This document shows, one piece after another, positions 34,701 to 47,783 of a stretch of DNA of 64,000 nt. How positions within the stretch are numbered: position 1 is the stretch's first letter; every line of letters begins with the position of its first letter. Under the pieces are notes generated by a model. That model was given only the letters and a program-made list of their open reading frames with translations. It ran no database searches and was not told the origin of the DNA. The stretch is taken from the NCBI GenBank assembly GCA_028023455.1, contig JAQFVV010006274.1:1798001-1862000 (forward strand), given 5' to 3'. This DNA is from Epiperipatus broadwayi. Taxonomy: Eukaryota > Onychophora > Udeonychophora > Euonychophora > Peripatidae. Made by a program: the position numbers and the translations under genes.

Positions 34701-37700
34701 ATATTCAACTGAGCAATTTTACATTAAACCTTTATGAATGCTAATTTTAATCTTATCAACACCACTATTGTTGTCAATGTAGTTTTGGTAAAAAAAAGAA
34801 AAAATGAGAAATTTTATGGATTATACATTTTATAATGAATTTTATATGATGAAAATTCAATACAAATAAATTAAAGAAATTTCATGCTTTTGATTTTTAT
34901 TTAAATAGCCTATATTTCTGCCATTATAACTTACTTATTATTTGAGAAATTGCTAGGTCATTTCAAGAAAATGGCCACCGTGTGTAATAAAATGTGACAT
35001 CTTGCACTATTAAAAAAACATGCTAGATTTGCATAAAACATTCTATAAAGAAAATTTTTAAATATTATAATATACAAACACTGAATAAATTTGATACATA
35101 TTTTCTTTTTTAATATGTCAGAATTTTTTTTTTTTTGTTAAGTTAACTGCAGATTTAGTTTTTAGTGATGCACTGTTCTATAATTTGGATGTCTTTATTG
35201 TCACAACAATGCAGTTAAGTGAGATATTATTAAATATTGCCTTTTTAATTCTAAATAATTTCACTTCAGTAATACAAGACTATGAATTTTTTTAAAAAAA
35301 AGAATCTTTGGTATGTTTTTTTTTTTTTCAACACAATAGTTAACAATTTTGTGGAAGAACACTTTCCCTTTCCCAGTTCTGTTTTTTTTTGTACATCTGC
35401 ACAATGAAACCAATATTGAGTCGTTATTTTTTTTAAGTTTACAGCTCATATATTTTCAACTTGAATTATATCATCAACTAATACTGCCAGTACCATATCA
35501 CATTATCAATGTATGGATCAATCACAACCTTCAAGATGAGATTTAAAATATTTGTTTTAATTCTGTATATATGAAATCTTGTTTGAATATAATTTGTAAT
35601 AAAATTAAATTATTTTTATAATAATTAACATTTGAAAATGTATTGCATATTTAATTTATATTGAGAAATTTAAAAAAAATTATATCTGAACTTCTATTTT
35701 ATGTTAATTCTTCTTGTGTGTTATTTTAAATTAAATATACTTTATTGCTATTAATAAAAATATCACTGAAATAAATGACAAGTATATTTTAAATATAAAA
35801 ACAAGCTTTCAAATTAAAAAAAAAAAATTATCTTTCTGTTTGACAAGCATGATATGAAAAGTTCCCACTTTACCATATCAAGTCTGAGTGAATTAAAATT
35901 TTTCTATTTCCCAGGTTAGTCTTGTCATCTATGTTCAGAAACAAAAACTAACATGCCTGAAAAAACTGTACTGAAGGAATTATTATTACCAAAGTAACTT
36001 TGATTTATAATAATGGTAAATAAAATAAATTGATAGCATCATTCTATTAACATCTGGAATTAGTAGTGAAAAGATCAATAATAAAAAACAATAGTTATTT
36101 TTTATATTCAAGATTTGTTATAATATGATGGATATCTGTGATATATTTTTTTAATATAGCTATATAATATCCTTTTACTTTGAATGGCAAGGGCAGTATG
36201 TATTTCTAAAATAATTATAAATCAAAAGTCTCATATAAAAAATATGCAATTATAGTAGTTTCCTATATAAATTTTATTTGTTACCACATATTCAAAACAT
36301 TGCATAAATTTTGAATATTTCATATATAAACAAAAAAAAATATTAGAAATTAAAAATTGGTGACAATTAATGAATAAACAAATATTTATATTTAAAAAGC
36401 ACCATAATTTGTATGCGAATATAATATGTAAACTATTTATTAGTAAATACAATACAGTTGTTGTACTGTTTTTATTTAACATTTGATTTATACGTTTATT
36501 GAATGTCATAGCCATATTGCTGGAAATGTTATTGTTGCAAACATTCTCTTAAATCATTTGTTTTAAAAAAAGTAAACAACTAAAAAATGAAATGTATGCA
36601 TTCTAATTTGTTCTTGGCTCACTTTATGTATAATATTTCAATATCTTTTTGTAATTGCATAACAAGTATTTTTTTTTGTTGCAAACTAAGATTCTTCATA
36701 CACTGCAAATATTATTTGAAAAGATGTTACCATTCTAAGATTTTTATTTTAAAAAAAATATTAAAAATAAAGCAAGTAAAAATAAGTATAATTTAGCAAC
36801 ATGATGTAAATTCTTAATTTATTTTTTGGATAATTATATTAAGTGATAAAAAGTATTTACTGATTAAGCTTTAATATTTTCTGTCAATTTTTATTTATAA
36901 TAAATGCAATTTAAATAATATTTTTTTATTATAAACGTATTGAATAAAAATTATTTAAGTATATTTAACTAGTGTAATGTATTGTATACTTTTTAAAATT
37001 TATTATTGATGCAGTATATTTACTATAAATGATCTTTTTTAAAATATATATATATAATAAATACTTTTTTTCCTGCTTGTCACTATATTATATTAAAAAA
37101 GTAAAAGAGCTAATACAGAGTTAATATTGTGAAATCTTATCATTAAATATCACCATTGAAAAAATTATTGTTTTAGACTATTTAATTTAGAAGTGAATAT
37201 ATGTAATAAGAATTTGAAATAGTTTTAAGTAATACATTTGAATTACTGCAGCTTGTAATTAATAAAAAGAAATATTTAATGTATAAAAAAATGAATAGAA
37301 CCAAAATTATTGGTGAAAGAAAAATATATATAAATTTGGAAATATAGAACATCCAAAAGAAATATTGAGGTAAGAAGTACTGAAATTGAGAAGTCAAAAT
37401 GTTGATTCTATCACCATTCTATTAGATTAATGATATTGCATCAGTTATGATAGCATCATAAATTTCAAGAGTGCTTTAAAACCATATATTATCTCTGAAA
37501 AGCTGGATTATAATAATGTGATCACTATTCTTTATTTTTTTATTTATTTAAGCTAAGAGAGAATGCATTATTTCTTAAGATTGGGAAAAAATTATGTAAT
37601 ATATTGCAAAAATAAATTGATCAATGTTTGTGCTTATTGGTGAATAATTATATTACTATCTATTAAAGTTTGTATTAAATGCTTTTATTTGACTTGCAAT

Positions 37701-39029
37701 CTCTGTGTATTTGTTTGTTTCCTAGATATAGTTTTTAAGTAAGATGCATGGGATGGTACTATAGAGATTTATTTGGTTTCCATTGAAAGCTTTTAAAATC
37801 ATGCTTAATACATTTTAAGTAATGTGCAGGATTTTTTTTTTGTTTCAGTTGAAAGCTTGTTTTAAGTTAGAATAAAATAAAGATATTTTTCAATTTATTT
37901 TAAAGTAAAATCATAACCCTATTGATTTTCACTATTTTTCTGACAGCTTTTTTTGTTCTCACTAGGTTTAATAGATTTAAGTTTTCAACTTTCATTTTGT
38001 TATTAAACCTTTATTATTTACCAGGATATAATAAATTTGACCTCAATCGATGTATATTTTTGTTTAGAAATTAAATAAAAATTTTAAAAATCACATTTGA
38101 TTTCTGTAATTATTTAAAAAATATATTTATTCAAAACAAAATGTAATCACATCATCAAATTTTAGGTGGAGCCGATTCAATTTATAAAATGAACGAAATC
38201 TTCCTTGTTTCAAATTTGATTTACAAATCTAAACAATTTTTTAATAACTACTAAATTCATCAAATTATGCTTTTTATGATATTTCTAAATGTAATATTAA
38301 TTAGGTGAATGGCCTCATTTTGTAGACAGCTATTTTCCCACAATCATAATCTTTATAGTAACAATATTTAGAAACAAAAATTCTGTTTATTTAAAAATAA
38401 AACATTTCTGCAAAAAATGAATATGTAAATATACTTACTTTTCATTTTTAATAATTATTACCTAATTAGGTTACCAATATAATCATAAACTTTCCAAAAA
38501 ATGAAGTTTTTAGACGACTGTAATATTTTCTCGAAGTGAACATGCAAGGTTTGAGATCACGAAATATATAATGGGAATCCATCATCAGTGGAGCTTGCGA
38601 TCATTTTTTGGACCGCCTCTTGGCTTTACAAGCCATCTATTGCCCTTTTTTGTATTTAAAATATTAGGAAATAAATATACATGAATGTTAAAGCCATAAA
38701 GATAAAAAGCTTCACAAAATTTTCAGCAGAGGGCAAAAAACTCAAGTTTAAAATTTATAAAACTGAAGCATCTCTTTTGCACTCTGAAAGTAAATAATGT
38801 TAAAGTTGCTTTACAATATAGTTTGTTAGGCATTTTACATTCACAATTGTTTTTACATTATCATGGAAATATACTAATAGGATATATATATACATAAAGA
38901 ATATACAAATTGATTTATTGAAGAAATATCTAACGATATATATATATATAAACTATGTGTTTAGACATAATTATTTATTATGCCAATCCTAAAAACTTAA
39001 AAATAAAGAGGTAAAAATATTTTATAATA
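34701..39029. other. AT-rich stretch, no gene recognised
   Basis: Long A/T-rich region with poly(A), poly(T) and (AT)n runs. The longest frames (36231-36515 minus; 36587-36796 plus) have low-complexity, Phe/Ile/Asn-rich translations expected by chance in such DNA. At ~37674-37690 TTAAATGCTTTTATTTG equals the terminal sequence of the 39030 MITE, possibly a lone end. Confidence 0.45.
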
Positions 39030-39265
39030 AATGCTTTTATTTGTTGTGCACTAAAAACCAAAAAAAAAATCATTGTTTCTTCAACCACAATTGTCATTTT
39101 TAGATTGAACTTGAAATGAATGAATGGTGGGTCCACAAAGGAATGGAGTTAATTAATTTCTGGACCCACTACACTTTTATTTAAAGTTTAATCTAAAAGT
39201 CTTAATTATGATTGAAAAAAAAAATATTTTTTTTTGTTTTTTAGTGCACAACAAATAAAAGCATT
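39030..39265. mobile_element. foldback MITE, copy 1
   Basis: 236 bp that is largely one long inverted repeat: AATGCTTTTATTTGTTGTGC and an ACTAAAAA extension at the left are mirrored by TTTTTAGT and GCACAACAAATAAAAGCATT at the right, and the inner arms (GGGTCCAC / GGACCCAC) also pair. TA lies directly outside both ends, fitting a TA target duplication as for Tc1/mariner-type MITEs. It has no coding capacity. Confidence 0.75.
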
Positions 39266-39579
39266 TACTATAAAATAATTCGGTACTCATATTTTTCTGA
39301 TGCTGGAAGCTTGACAGGGTTTTTTAATTATACAGTTTTTAGACCTCTAATAATTCTTGAAACCAATACAGCTGACTAGAGGCTGTCATCGTTAATATTT
39401 CCTTTTATTATTTTTTTATAATATTATAAAAATACAAGAAATTCCACAAAATTATGACATTTGATTGTCATTAAAATAAATATAACTCTGGTAATCCTAG
39501 AATAGTTCCAATAAAACATTCACTGGTCTCTGCACAAACCACTGAATAACCACTGCTTTAGAAGAATTATTATTGTTGG
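39266..39579. other. AT-rich spacer
   Basis: Nothing recognised. Confidence 0.4.
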
Positions 39580-40080
39580 TTAATAGTTTACTTTATTACA
39601 TGTTTTTTATGTCATTGGAAGATATCAAATTTTAATTCTTTTAGCAAAATGTTCCAGAAATAAAAATGCTCAGTGACAATCATACACTAAACATAAAAAA
39701 ATCAAAACAAATGTTTGCATCATGTTAATATTTGTATGTTATAATATCTCTAAAAAAAAGTAATTAATTAAATCTTGTGAATGGAATTTATAAGAGATTT
39801 ATTAATATTTTTAAACTTACCAGGAATTCATAATCGATTTCTGAATATTTTTTTAAAATTTATATATTAGATTATATATATAAAATAATGAATTAAATCT
39901 CGTGAATGGAATTTATAAGAGATTAATAAATATTTTTTAAAGTTAACAGAAATTTATAATCAATTTATTAATATTTTTTAAATTTAACAAGTAACACATC
40001 TTTGGTAAAATAATTTTGAGAAAAATATATAAACATTTTGACACACCTGAAAATGTATAATTAAAAAAAAAAATTTTGTC
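39580..40080 (+). repeat. dispersed repeat shared with 58780-59150, with internal tandem unit
   Basis: Shared ordered pieces with 58780-59150: TTATTGGAAGAT / CATTGGAAGAT, CAAATTTTAAT, then GTGAA..GNAATTTATAAG, GTAATATTTTTTAAA / TAAATATTTTTTAAA, AAGTAAC(A/T)C and AAAATA-TTTGAGAAAA-TA. In this copy a ~120-bp section occurs twice in tandem (about 39765-39870 and 39885-39985), marked by CTTGTGAATGGAATTTATAA and CTCGTGAATGGAATTTATAA. The family is unknown. Confidence 0.6.
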
Positions 40081-41654
40081 AAGCTTTCAGTGATGAGAAA
40101 ATACACAAGTACCAATATTTTTTATCTCTATAATAAGTGCTATTATTATAAGTAAAATTATTTTAATATTAGAGATGAAGGTAGTTTATAGTCTAGTAAG
40201 AGGAATAACAGAATACATTTTTAGCTCCAACTAATGTAAATGAATGTGTCTCTTTTGTTTTGTAAATTTTATCTACTTTTGATACAATATGGATTGAATA
40301 AAATGGATAGACCAATTTTTTTGTGCAATAATACTAAAAAGGCTATGAAAATCATCATTATTTTTTTTAAAAAACTTTAAAAATAAAATTTGATTTTTAA
40401 GTTAACCTTTTCACCGATGAAGCACCCATATTGAATATTTAAAAAATTATGTTGTCACAAAATTTATAATAACTTTATATTAGTCTAAAGTCAATAATAT
40501 ATATTGTTTTATGCATAGAACATCAAAGAATGTAATGAAGCTGAAAAAATATAGTCATTCATATTCAAAGTAATAAAAAAATAATATTTTTAAAAATTAT
40601 TTTCATATTATTTCACACATTCTATTTTTTCATGGTTAGATTATAAAACTACAATTTTATTAATAAGTTAGCTGCATTCCTCATTAAATTTCTAAGAAAA
40701 TGATGTATAATATGACTTACCTGAGGCAATCTATCATTTCAACACTTCAAGGAACAAAGATATTAGTACCTTTTCATTTTTCCTAGTAGCCCTGCAATAT
40801 CTTTTTTCATACAGGCGTTTGCAACGAATATGGTATTTCTGATAAGAAGTAGTTAATGTTGATCAATAATTAGTATATTTTGAATATTACAATAAAGAAT
40901 TTCAATAAAGTTTGTAATTTATTAAAAAATTAGTCTTTAATATTTATATTAGGAAAAAATAGAAGGAACAATTAAAAAAAATTTTTTTTTATTATAAATA
41001 AAAAAATTTATTTATTGATGTGGTAATCACTACTAAAAATCACTATATACAAAATAAAATAGCAAAACAATAAAAACAACTTATATAAACTAAAAAAATA
41101 TATATGAAATTGTTATAAAAAAAAAAAACGAAATTAAAATTATATATGAAATTATTGTTAAAAAAACAAACAATGATAAAAATATACATAAAATTAGTGT
41201 AAAAAGCAAACAAAGATAAAATTATACATGAAATTAATGTAAAAAGCAAACCAAAATAATATAATTAGAATAAAATGTTAAAAATTTTAATTCATTTTAG
41301 TGGTGATGACTGCAGAATATGACTGATTCACACTCCATGCTCAATGCAGCTATACAAAAAAAAGGGTTTAGAGTCAGTGCTATGTAGTATATTAATAATA
41401 ATGCTTTCTATCACTTATCCTACCTGTCATCAGCTTATGGCAAACATTTCATATTGTTAGATAGAATTTACCTAAAATATAAAATCAAATGATTACTACA
41501 AAGTGATAGCTTACAATTAAAATAATACTGCAACCAAATGCAAATACAAACTTATCGATTAGAGCTGCTAATGATCATCTACATGGGGAGATCTTGACTG
41601 AGCTGGTATGCTAATTGATCCTCCTGCAGAAGTTAATTATAGTGGTGTCAGGTG
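40081..41654. other. AT-rich stretch
   Basis: No gene. 41090-41270 has a weakly repeated AAATTA-TGTAAAAA-CAAAC-ATAAAATTATA motif of ~50 bp (three or four degenerate turns). Confidence 0.45.
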
Positions 41655-43373
41655 TGGCACCTATCACACTCTCACTGTGATAGATAGTAACACAGTTCCT
41701 GAAAGCATTTTGGCAGAGTGTGACAGGTCCACACCACATGGCCAAAAAGCTCATGCTTTGCTTTTTTTTAGGCAGACAACACAAGCCTTTTTTTAGGAAT
41801 GTTGTGTTTGCGAAGGTCAACTAGCATATGTTTTCCAGTGGAATGAAGAGCCAGATGTGGTACAGCATGATAAGCTGTATGATCCCTGACTCTTGAAGAA
41901 AACTCATTTATTAGCCTATCTGATAAGGCTCTCCAAAAAAGTAAAAGTGGTTGAACTTTTTTTCTGTTTTAGAGGCATATATTCAGTGTACAGAATATGT
42001 GCATTCATAACAGCTTTATCAAAGCAGTGCCAAAAAGGACGCATTTACCATCAATTAGACTTTCTCTTCCATCCATACTGAAGTTGTTTCCTATTAGCCA
42101 AGTCTACTTCACCTATGAAGCAGTTATACATTTTTATTGCAGGTGGGCATGGATATGAATGAAGTGTCCCATCTTTGTTTTTTTTTAACAGCATCATTTC
42201 CAGAAGGTGAATAAGCATTGTTTAGCATTATAATTGACTTCTTATCCATCCAAATTAAGAATTGAAGATCACTGTCTTGATCTAATACAAAAATGTGAGT
42301 CTCCCCTATTTATTTATTTTTATAAATTTTATTGTTCTTTGATGCTGTCTGGGATACCTTTTTTATTTGCATTTAGTGTGTCACAACAATAGATTTTGTT
42401 TGCAGACAGTTTTTTTTGCTAACTGTACACTTGTAAAATATCTATCACAAAAAAATGATACAATGCTGTTTGGATAGATATGGCAAAACTACTGAAAGCA
42501 TTGCTTGAGTACCCAGGCGTTGCTTAGCATCTGAAGTTGTACTTTTGCATGTACCCAACTCCATATGGGACACATCCATTATGGCTATCTGCACACATCC
42601 ACCATTTGAACCCTCGCTTTATGGGTTTTGAAGGCTCATATTGTTTCATGCTATTATAACCAGTAAATTTGGTAATAGTTTCATCAACTGCTATCTCCCT
42701 ATGTAATTGATAGGAAGCTTTAAAATTTACATTGCAGTAGTCTATAATCAGCCTAATATATACTCTGTCAAAATCTTTACTTTTAGCATCTGGCATTTTT
42801 TTATTATCATTAAAATGTAGGCCAGACAATATGGAATAAAATCTATATTGGGTCATAATATTTGAAAAATGTTATTACCTTACTTTCAAATCTGAGCTCC
42901 ATGTGTCATCTAATTCGTGTACTGGATATATGGAACAAATGCCCACTATCATGCCAAAAAATGCAGATAATTCACAATATGACAAATTGACCCACTCGCG
43001 AGCCTTTTTTGTTCAGCGTACATATTTGTTTCAAGAATAATTTTTTCAAATATTTTTCTATCAAATAATAATTGAAAAAAGTCCAAAATTGTACACTCAC
43101 TCATGATGGAAAACTTGAGCCCTGGAGATTTAGTAAAATGGGTTGACCCAATAACGTTAGACAACTCATTCAGATATGGTTGGGAAGATGGGCCTGGGGT
43201 AGGCAGAGCTGGAGTAGATAGACCACTTGTATTCAAAATTCTTTTTTTTTTTGGTATACCACACCTTAATCTAATTCATCCTTACTGGAAGAGAATCCAT
43301 CAAATGAGCTACACAAAACATCAGAGCTCCAAGGTTCACCAATAAAAAGGCCATCATCACTTGAATCGGTCAT
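41655..43373 (-). pseudogene. piggyBac-family transposase, decayed
   Basis: Reverse strand. Met at 43373 opens an acidic N-terminus (TDSSDDGLFIGEPWSSD), which stops near 43268 before a T-run. 43236-42949 continues with FTKSPGLKFSIMSECTILDF and TNMYAEQKR. Then come DDTWSSD (~42900) and 42856-42524 with RFYSILSGLHF, IAVDETITKFTGY (first catalytic Asp) and KPIKRGFKWWMCADSHNG, the hallmark of the DDE_Tnp_1_7 family. Further fragments are HIFVLDQDSDLQ near 42290 and KAVMNAHILY near 42000. A cysteine-containing end (CCLPKKKQSMSF, WCGPVTLCQNAF) at ~41780-41680 mirrors the C-terminal zinc-binding region. Many stops and shifts are present. I could not find TTAA-flanked inverted ends. Confidence 0.85.
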
Positions 43374-46300
43374 ATATTTCATTTTTCTCCATGATAAAAT
43401 TTTATGGTTATTTGTGTTCAGGTAAAATTGAAAAAACTGAAAAAAGACAAAAAATTAAAGCTACTTGAGTACAAAAGTTATAATAAAATTGTCAATTTTT
43501 GTGACAGAAAAATAGAACTTACATTTTCTGAAATGCAAAAACAGATGGATCCAAAGATGTAAAATGCACATGTGTAGACCACATAGTTTTCCCGCAATTT
43601 TAAGCTGAACCCGGATATTGCATATTTGAAAATTCTAGCCTGCATTATGCAGGCATAGCTACAAAATTCTGTTTACTATAATGTGTTTGGAATTATCAAT
43701 AAGAATTGTAATAGGAAAAAAAAAAAGAAGTCTATTGAAGAATTTTACAGAGATTGACTTTGGAAAGCAGTAACATTTTATTTTACTACTGCATCATTTC
43801 ATTTGTTTAAGTGTAGAATGTATTGGATTTTTTTAAAGCAAATAAATGAGCTTTCTTTCTTATTTAACTATACATATATTATGTTGTTGTTTTTTGTCTG
43901 AATTATCTTAATGTAAAACATCATATTGAAGCTCTAAAACTGGATGTTATAGAAATTTATTGTTAAGAATTAAAGAAAACGGAAATGCAAAATTTCATTA
44001 GGAGATTTCATTTTTTTCTTATTGTTAATATTGTTTTGCTAGAATATCTGCAGAGTTAGCCATTTTAATTTCCATCAACAATCTTAACACAGATAACATT
44101 CACCAACAACAACAAGCATTAGTTTTAATCTGCATTTAGTTGGAATTGTGTTTTAGTATGTTGTTCATTTAGCATTGGTTGTACTTTAATATATATAAAT
44201 GGTTTTTAAAATTTATGATATAATTTTAAAGTTGAGATTATAAAATAAATTATGTCGAGGGATGCAAATAATGGCAGACTATGACCTGCAATGATCAAAT
44301 ATTAGCACTGGATCATAATAATCTGTTGTTTAATAGTCTCAACTCACCTTCAAGCAAAGAATATACCTAATCACAAAAGGTGATCTTTAATTTATACTCT
44401 ATATTTGTTTTGTATTTCTGTAAACATTTAAAGTTGAAATTCTTAAATATAATTTTAAACCAATAAAAAAAAAGGGTAGATGACGATAAAGTTTGCTTTT
44501 TATTTTCTATTATTTATTTATTTATTTTTTAGTTTTAATGAGAAAATACATTTCCACTGATTTTTTTTTTTTTTAAAAATATATTTTTACATCATTTAAG
44601 TTGAAAATATCTTGATAGAAATATTTATCATCACAAGACTGGAACTGCTGACAGACAAGAGCAAGTGCTTGGCTGCTTGGGACTGTCATTTATACTAAGC
44701 CCAGTTATTCCAAACACCTAATCTTTTGAGACTCGTAAAATTGGAATTTAAAAAATACACAAAGTAAAAGCTGGATAGTTAAAAATTTGAAACTGTAAAA
44801 TATCTGCATAATGACGGGAAAAATTTTTTGAAAAGAAAAATGAAAACGTATTTAAAATCTTATGAACACTAGTTAAATTTAGGGATTTTGGTGAATTTCG
44901 TTCTACAAAGGTATTAATTTATAATAGAGGGTAAAGCTTTTGTGAACATATATTATAATAACACATGAAAAAAAAATTTTTTTTCATAGATAGTGTAAAG
45001 AGAATTTAAATTTGGATTTTTTTTTTTTTTTTTTAAATATGGAAGTGGTAGAATTGTATTAGAGAAAACTTAGAAGAGTAAAAGAAAAATGAAACTGATA
45101 ATTGAATAAGAGCAATTTTAAAGTGATTCGATATTAGTTTGAAATCTTCTTTGAGATGAATGCTGAGAATATAGATATGTTTGTACTTAGGTCTTTGACA
45201 TATGTACATTATGCTTGTGTTAATTAAGTTAAGTTTATGCTTAATTATTACAAATTTTGGTTATCATGGACTAATGTTGGCCTATATCTTCAGTGTAAGT
45301 TTTTAATTTACAATGGATTGATTCAAACTTGGGATTTATTATAATAATTTTTTTGTACTTTTATATTGAAATATATTTTTAATACATTTTCTAATGTTTT
45401 TGTATTTAAAGTGTGCTTTATTTAAATAATGAGTAAGGTAAAAACAATTAAGTAGTTTGTTGCTTGGGAGGCTGTGTAATATTCAATCACCAGAAGTTAC
45501 AAGTTATCTTGCAATCCAGGAACCTTTAGCTCTCAAGACTTTCACTGCCATTACCTTAAACTGCACGGAGTCATGAGTAAAGTGATCAGTTATTAAGAAT
45601 AAATTATCAATGATTTTAAATCTAATATAGATTTATGATTCTTAACATGAATAATTATGACCCAAATGAGATGAGTTTTAGATATTTTAGATTTTTTAAA
45701 AAATAACGATCAGAAGGATTACTAGCATCTTTTTTTGTTTTTCCTTATATAAAAAATTTGATTTAAGATTAGTCTAATATTACTAATATTTTCTCAGTGT
45801 TTTCAGGGGGGGGGGTATTACTTTTTTTAAGAAAATCAGAAAAGTTATTTGACATTATATATAAATTGATTTTCATTTTTATAGAAAGTCTATATATACA
45901 TTATTTCTTAGAAAAGTGAGAACTACTTGTGTATAAAATAAATGAATTCTGCACCATTAAGATTTATGATAGAAAATAGATTTGATGTACATATTTAATT
46001 TTTTCTTGCATTCATTATTATTACAGCCACAATACTCTTTATTCAATACTCATGGTTTCCTAGCATTTCCAGTTAATATTGTTGTTGGATTAAGAGTACT
46101 TAATAACAATACATCTTATACCTTTCATTATAAATCTCACTTTTTCAAAAAACAGAGATATGCTGCTATTAAATTTAAATATGAAAATAGATAATCACAA
46201 AGATTATCATTAATTATATTTTATAATTGCATTTCTTGCTCAGTAGTCTTTATTTACAATATTGATTATATATTTATGATATATTCAATATATTAGATTT

Positions 46301-47646
46301 ATTTTTATAATAATAGGACATTTTTATACAATTATAGTCAAAAAATAATTTCTAAACTGCTGGATGATTGTGTTGGGGTTGAGCTAAGATGAAAAGACAC
46401 TGACAAAAACAAAAAAAATTGATTTTTTTTTGGGGGGGTCCCCTATCACTTTGTTAAGTGTGAATATTATATAATAATATTTCTGTTAATTATTAGTTTC
46501 AATTTTTAATAGACGTATATTTAAAATATATTCTGTATATTAAACACTAATTTTTATTTTAGGCCAGTTAAATGTCACATGCTATCAGTTCATAATTTAT
46601 TTCTCTGCTTCATTTCTACCAACTATTGTAAACTTGAATAAACAATAGATGCTAGATTTCGATTCATTGCTAACCTATCCCAGATTTATTTCTGGCTTAT
46701 GGCCTTTGTTGTTGAGGACTTTTGGCTCCAAAAAATCTGGATGCATTAGGCTCCATCCAAAACTTTTTACTGATAAATGCCAGAAACTGATCTGAGCATA
46801 AGACAGTATTAGATAGAAATTTATTAAGCCCTAGCATCTATTTTTTACTCATGTTAGCAATAGGTGGTTGAATTGGAATAAGAGAAATATTTTTTATGCT
46901 TAAAATTTATAGTCATTACCTATTTTGAATCAGTCTGTTCAAAGATCTTATCATTAATATAAAAACCAAAATTGTTTTTAAAAAATATATATGATAAATT
47001 TAAAAAATAATACAGTAGAATTCTATGATTGTTTGGTATAATTACTCAGATATATTGAACGATGTCACTGATGCTTTTGCATCTGATTATTCTTAAAATG
47101 TTTTTCTGAATTAGCATATACATCTGAATATCTTTAATTCCTGCCTAATTATCAACATGAATATATCATATTATCTAATTAATGTAACTTAATGAAGCTT
47201 CACAAAACACTCAAGATATTAATAAATTAAAGAAATCGCAGAATAATTGGATTTTCTGTGTTTGCTTTAAATAAAGATAGAAAGATCATAGCATTTGATA
47301 ATGATACATTGGTTTCTTTTTTTTTTAATTATAAAAAAATTAATTGAATGATTATGTATTACAATGCTTGAGTATCAGAAATAAATTGGGCTTCAGTCCA
47401 GAAAAATTTTCACATATTACTCTTCGATATTATAGGTAGCATGGGTAATTTTTGGAAATGATCTGTCAGCTCTATGTCACAATGAAATCATTAAAAATTA
47501 CAAAAGAAGCTAGCAACAATTTTTTACACCAAAAGTTTTAATTATAAATACTATACTAGTTATGATTATTAATAAAAATTAAAGAAAATTTTTATTATTA
47601 ATGTTCATAATCAACCATTTATATAATAGAAATTTAAATTATATTA
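43374..47646. other. AT-rich stretch, no gene recognised
   Basis: At 43650-43666 GCCTGCATTATGCAGGC is an almost perfect 17-bp palindrome downstream of the piggyBac start; it may belong to that element's end. A poly(G) run lies near 45806. No RNA gene or coding remnant found. Confidence 0.45.
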
Positions 47647-47783
47647 AATGCTTTTATTGTCTGTGCACTAAAAAGTAAAAAAAATAATTGTTTCTTCAAT
47701 CACAATTTGAGTTTTTAGAATTAACTTTAAATAAAAGTGTGTGTGTGTGTGGGGGGTCCAGTAATTAAGTCAATAAAAGCATT
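47647..47783. mobile_element. foldback MITE, copy 2 (shorter)
   Basis: Same family as 39030-39265: AATGCTTTTATTGTCTGTGC and ACTAAAAAG at the left, AATAAAAGCATT at the right, TA on both sides. Inner pieces AATTGTTTCTTCAATCACAA and TTAGAATTAACTTTAAATAA match copy 1. Most of the right arm is deleted, and a (GT)n-GGGGGG run (~47736-47756) occupies the middle. Confidence 0.72.

Noticed and set aside
36231-36796. Frames of 94 and 69 codons as genes
   Set aside because: Low-complexity Phe/Ile/Asn/Lys-rich translations expected in very AT-rich DNA, with no recognisable motif.
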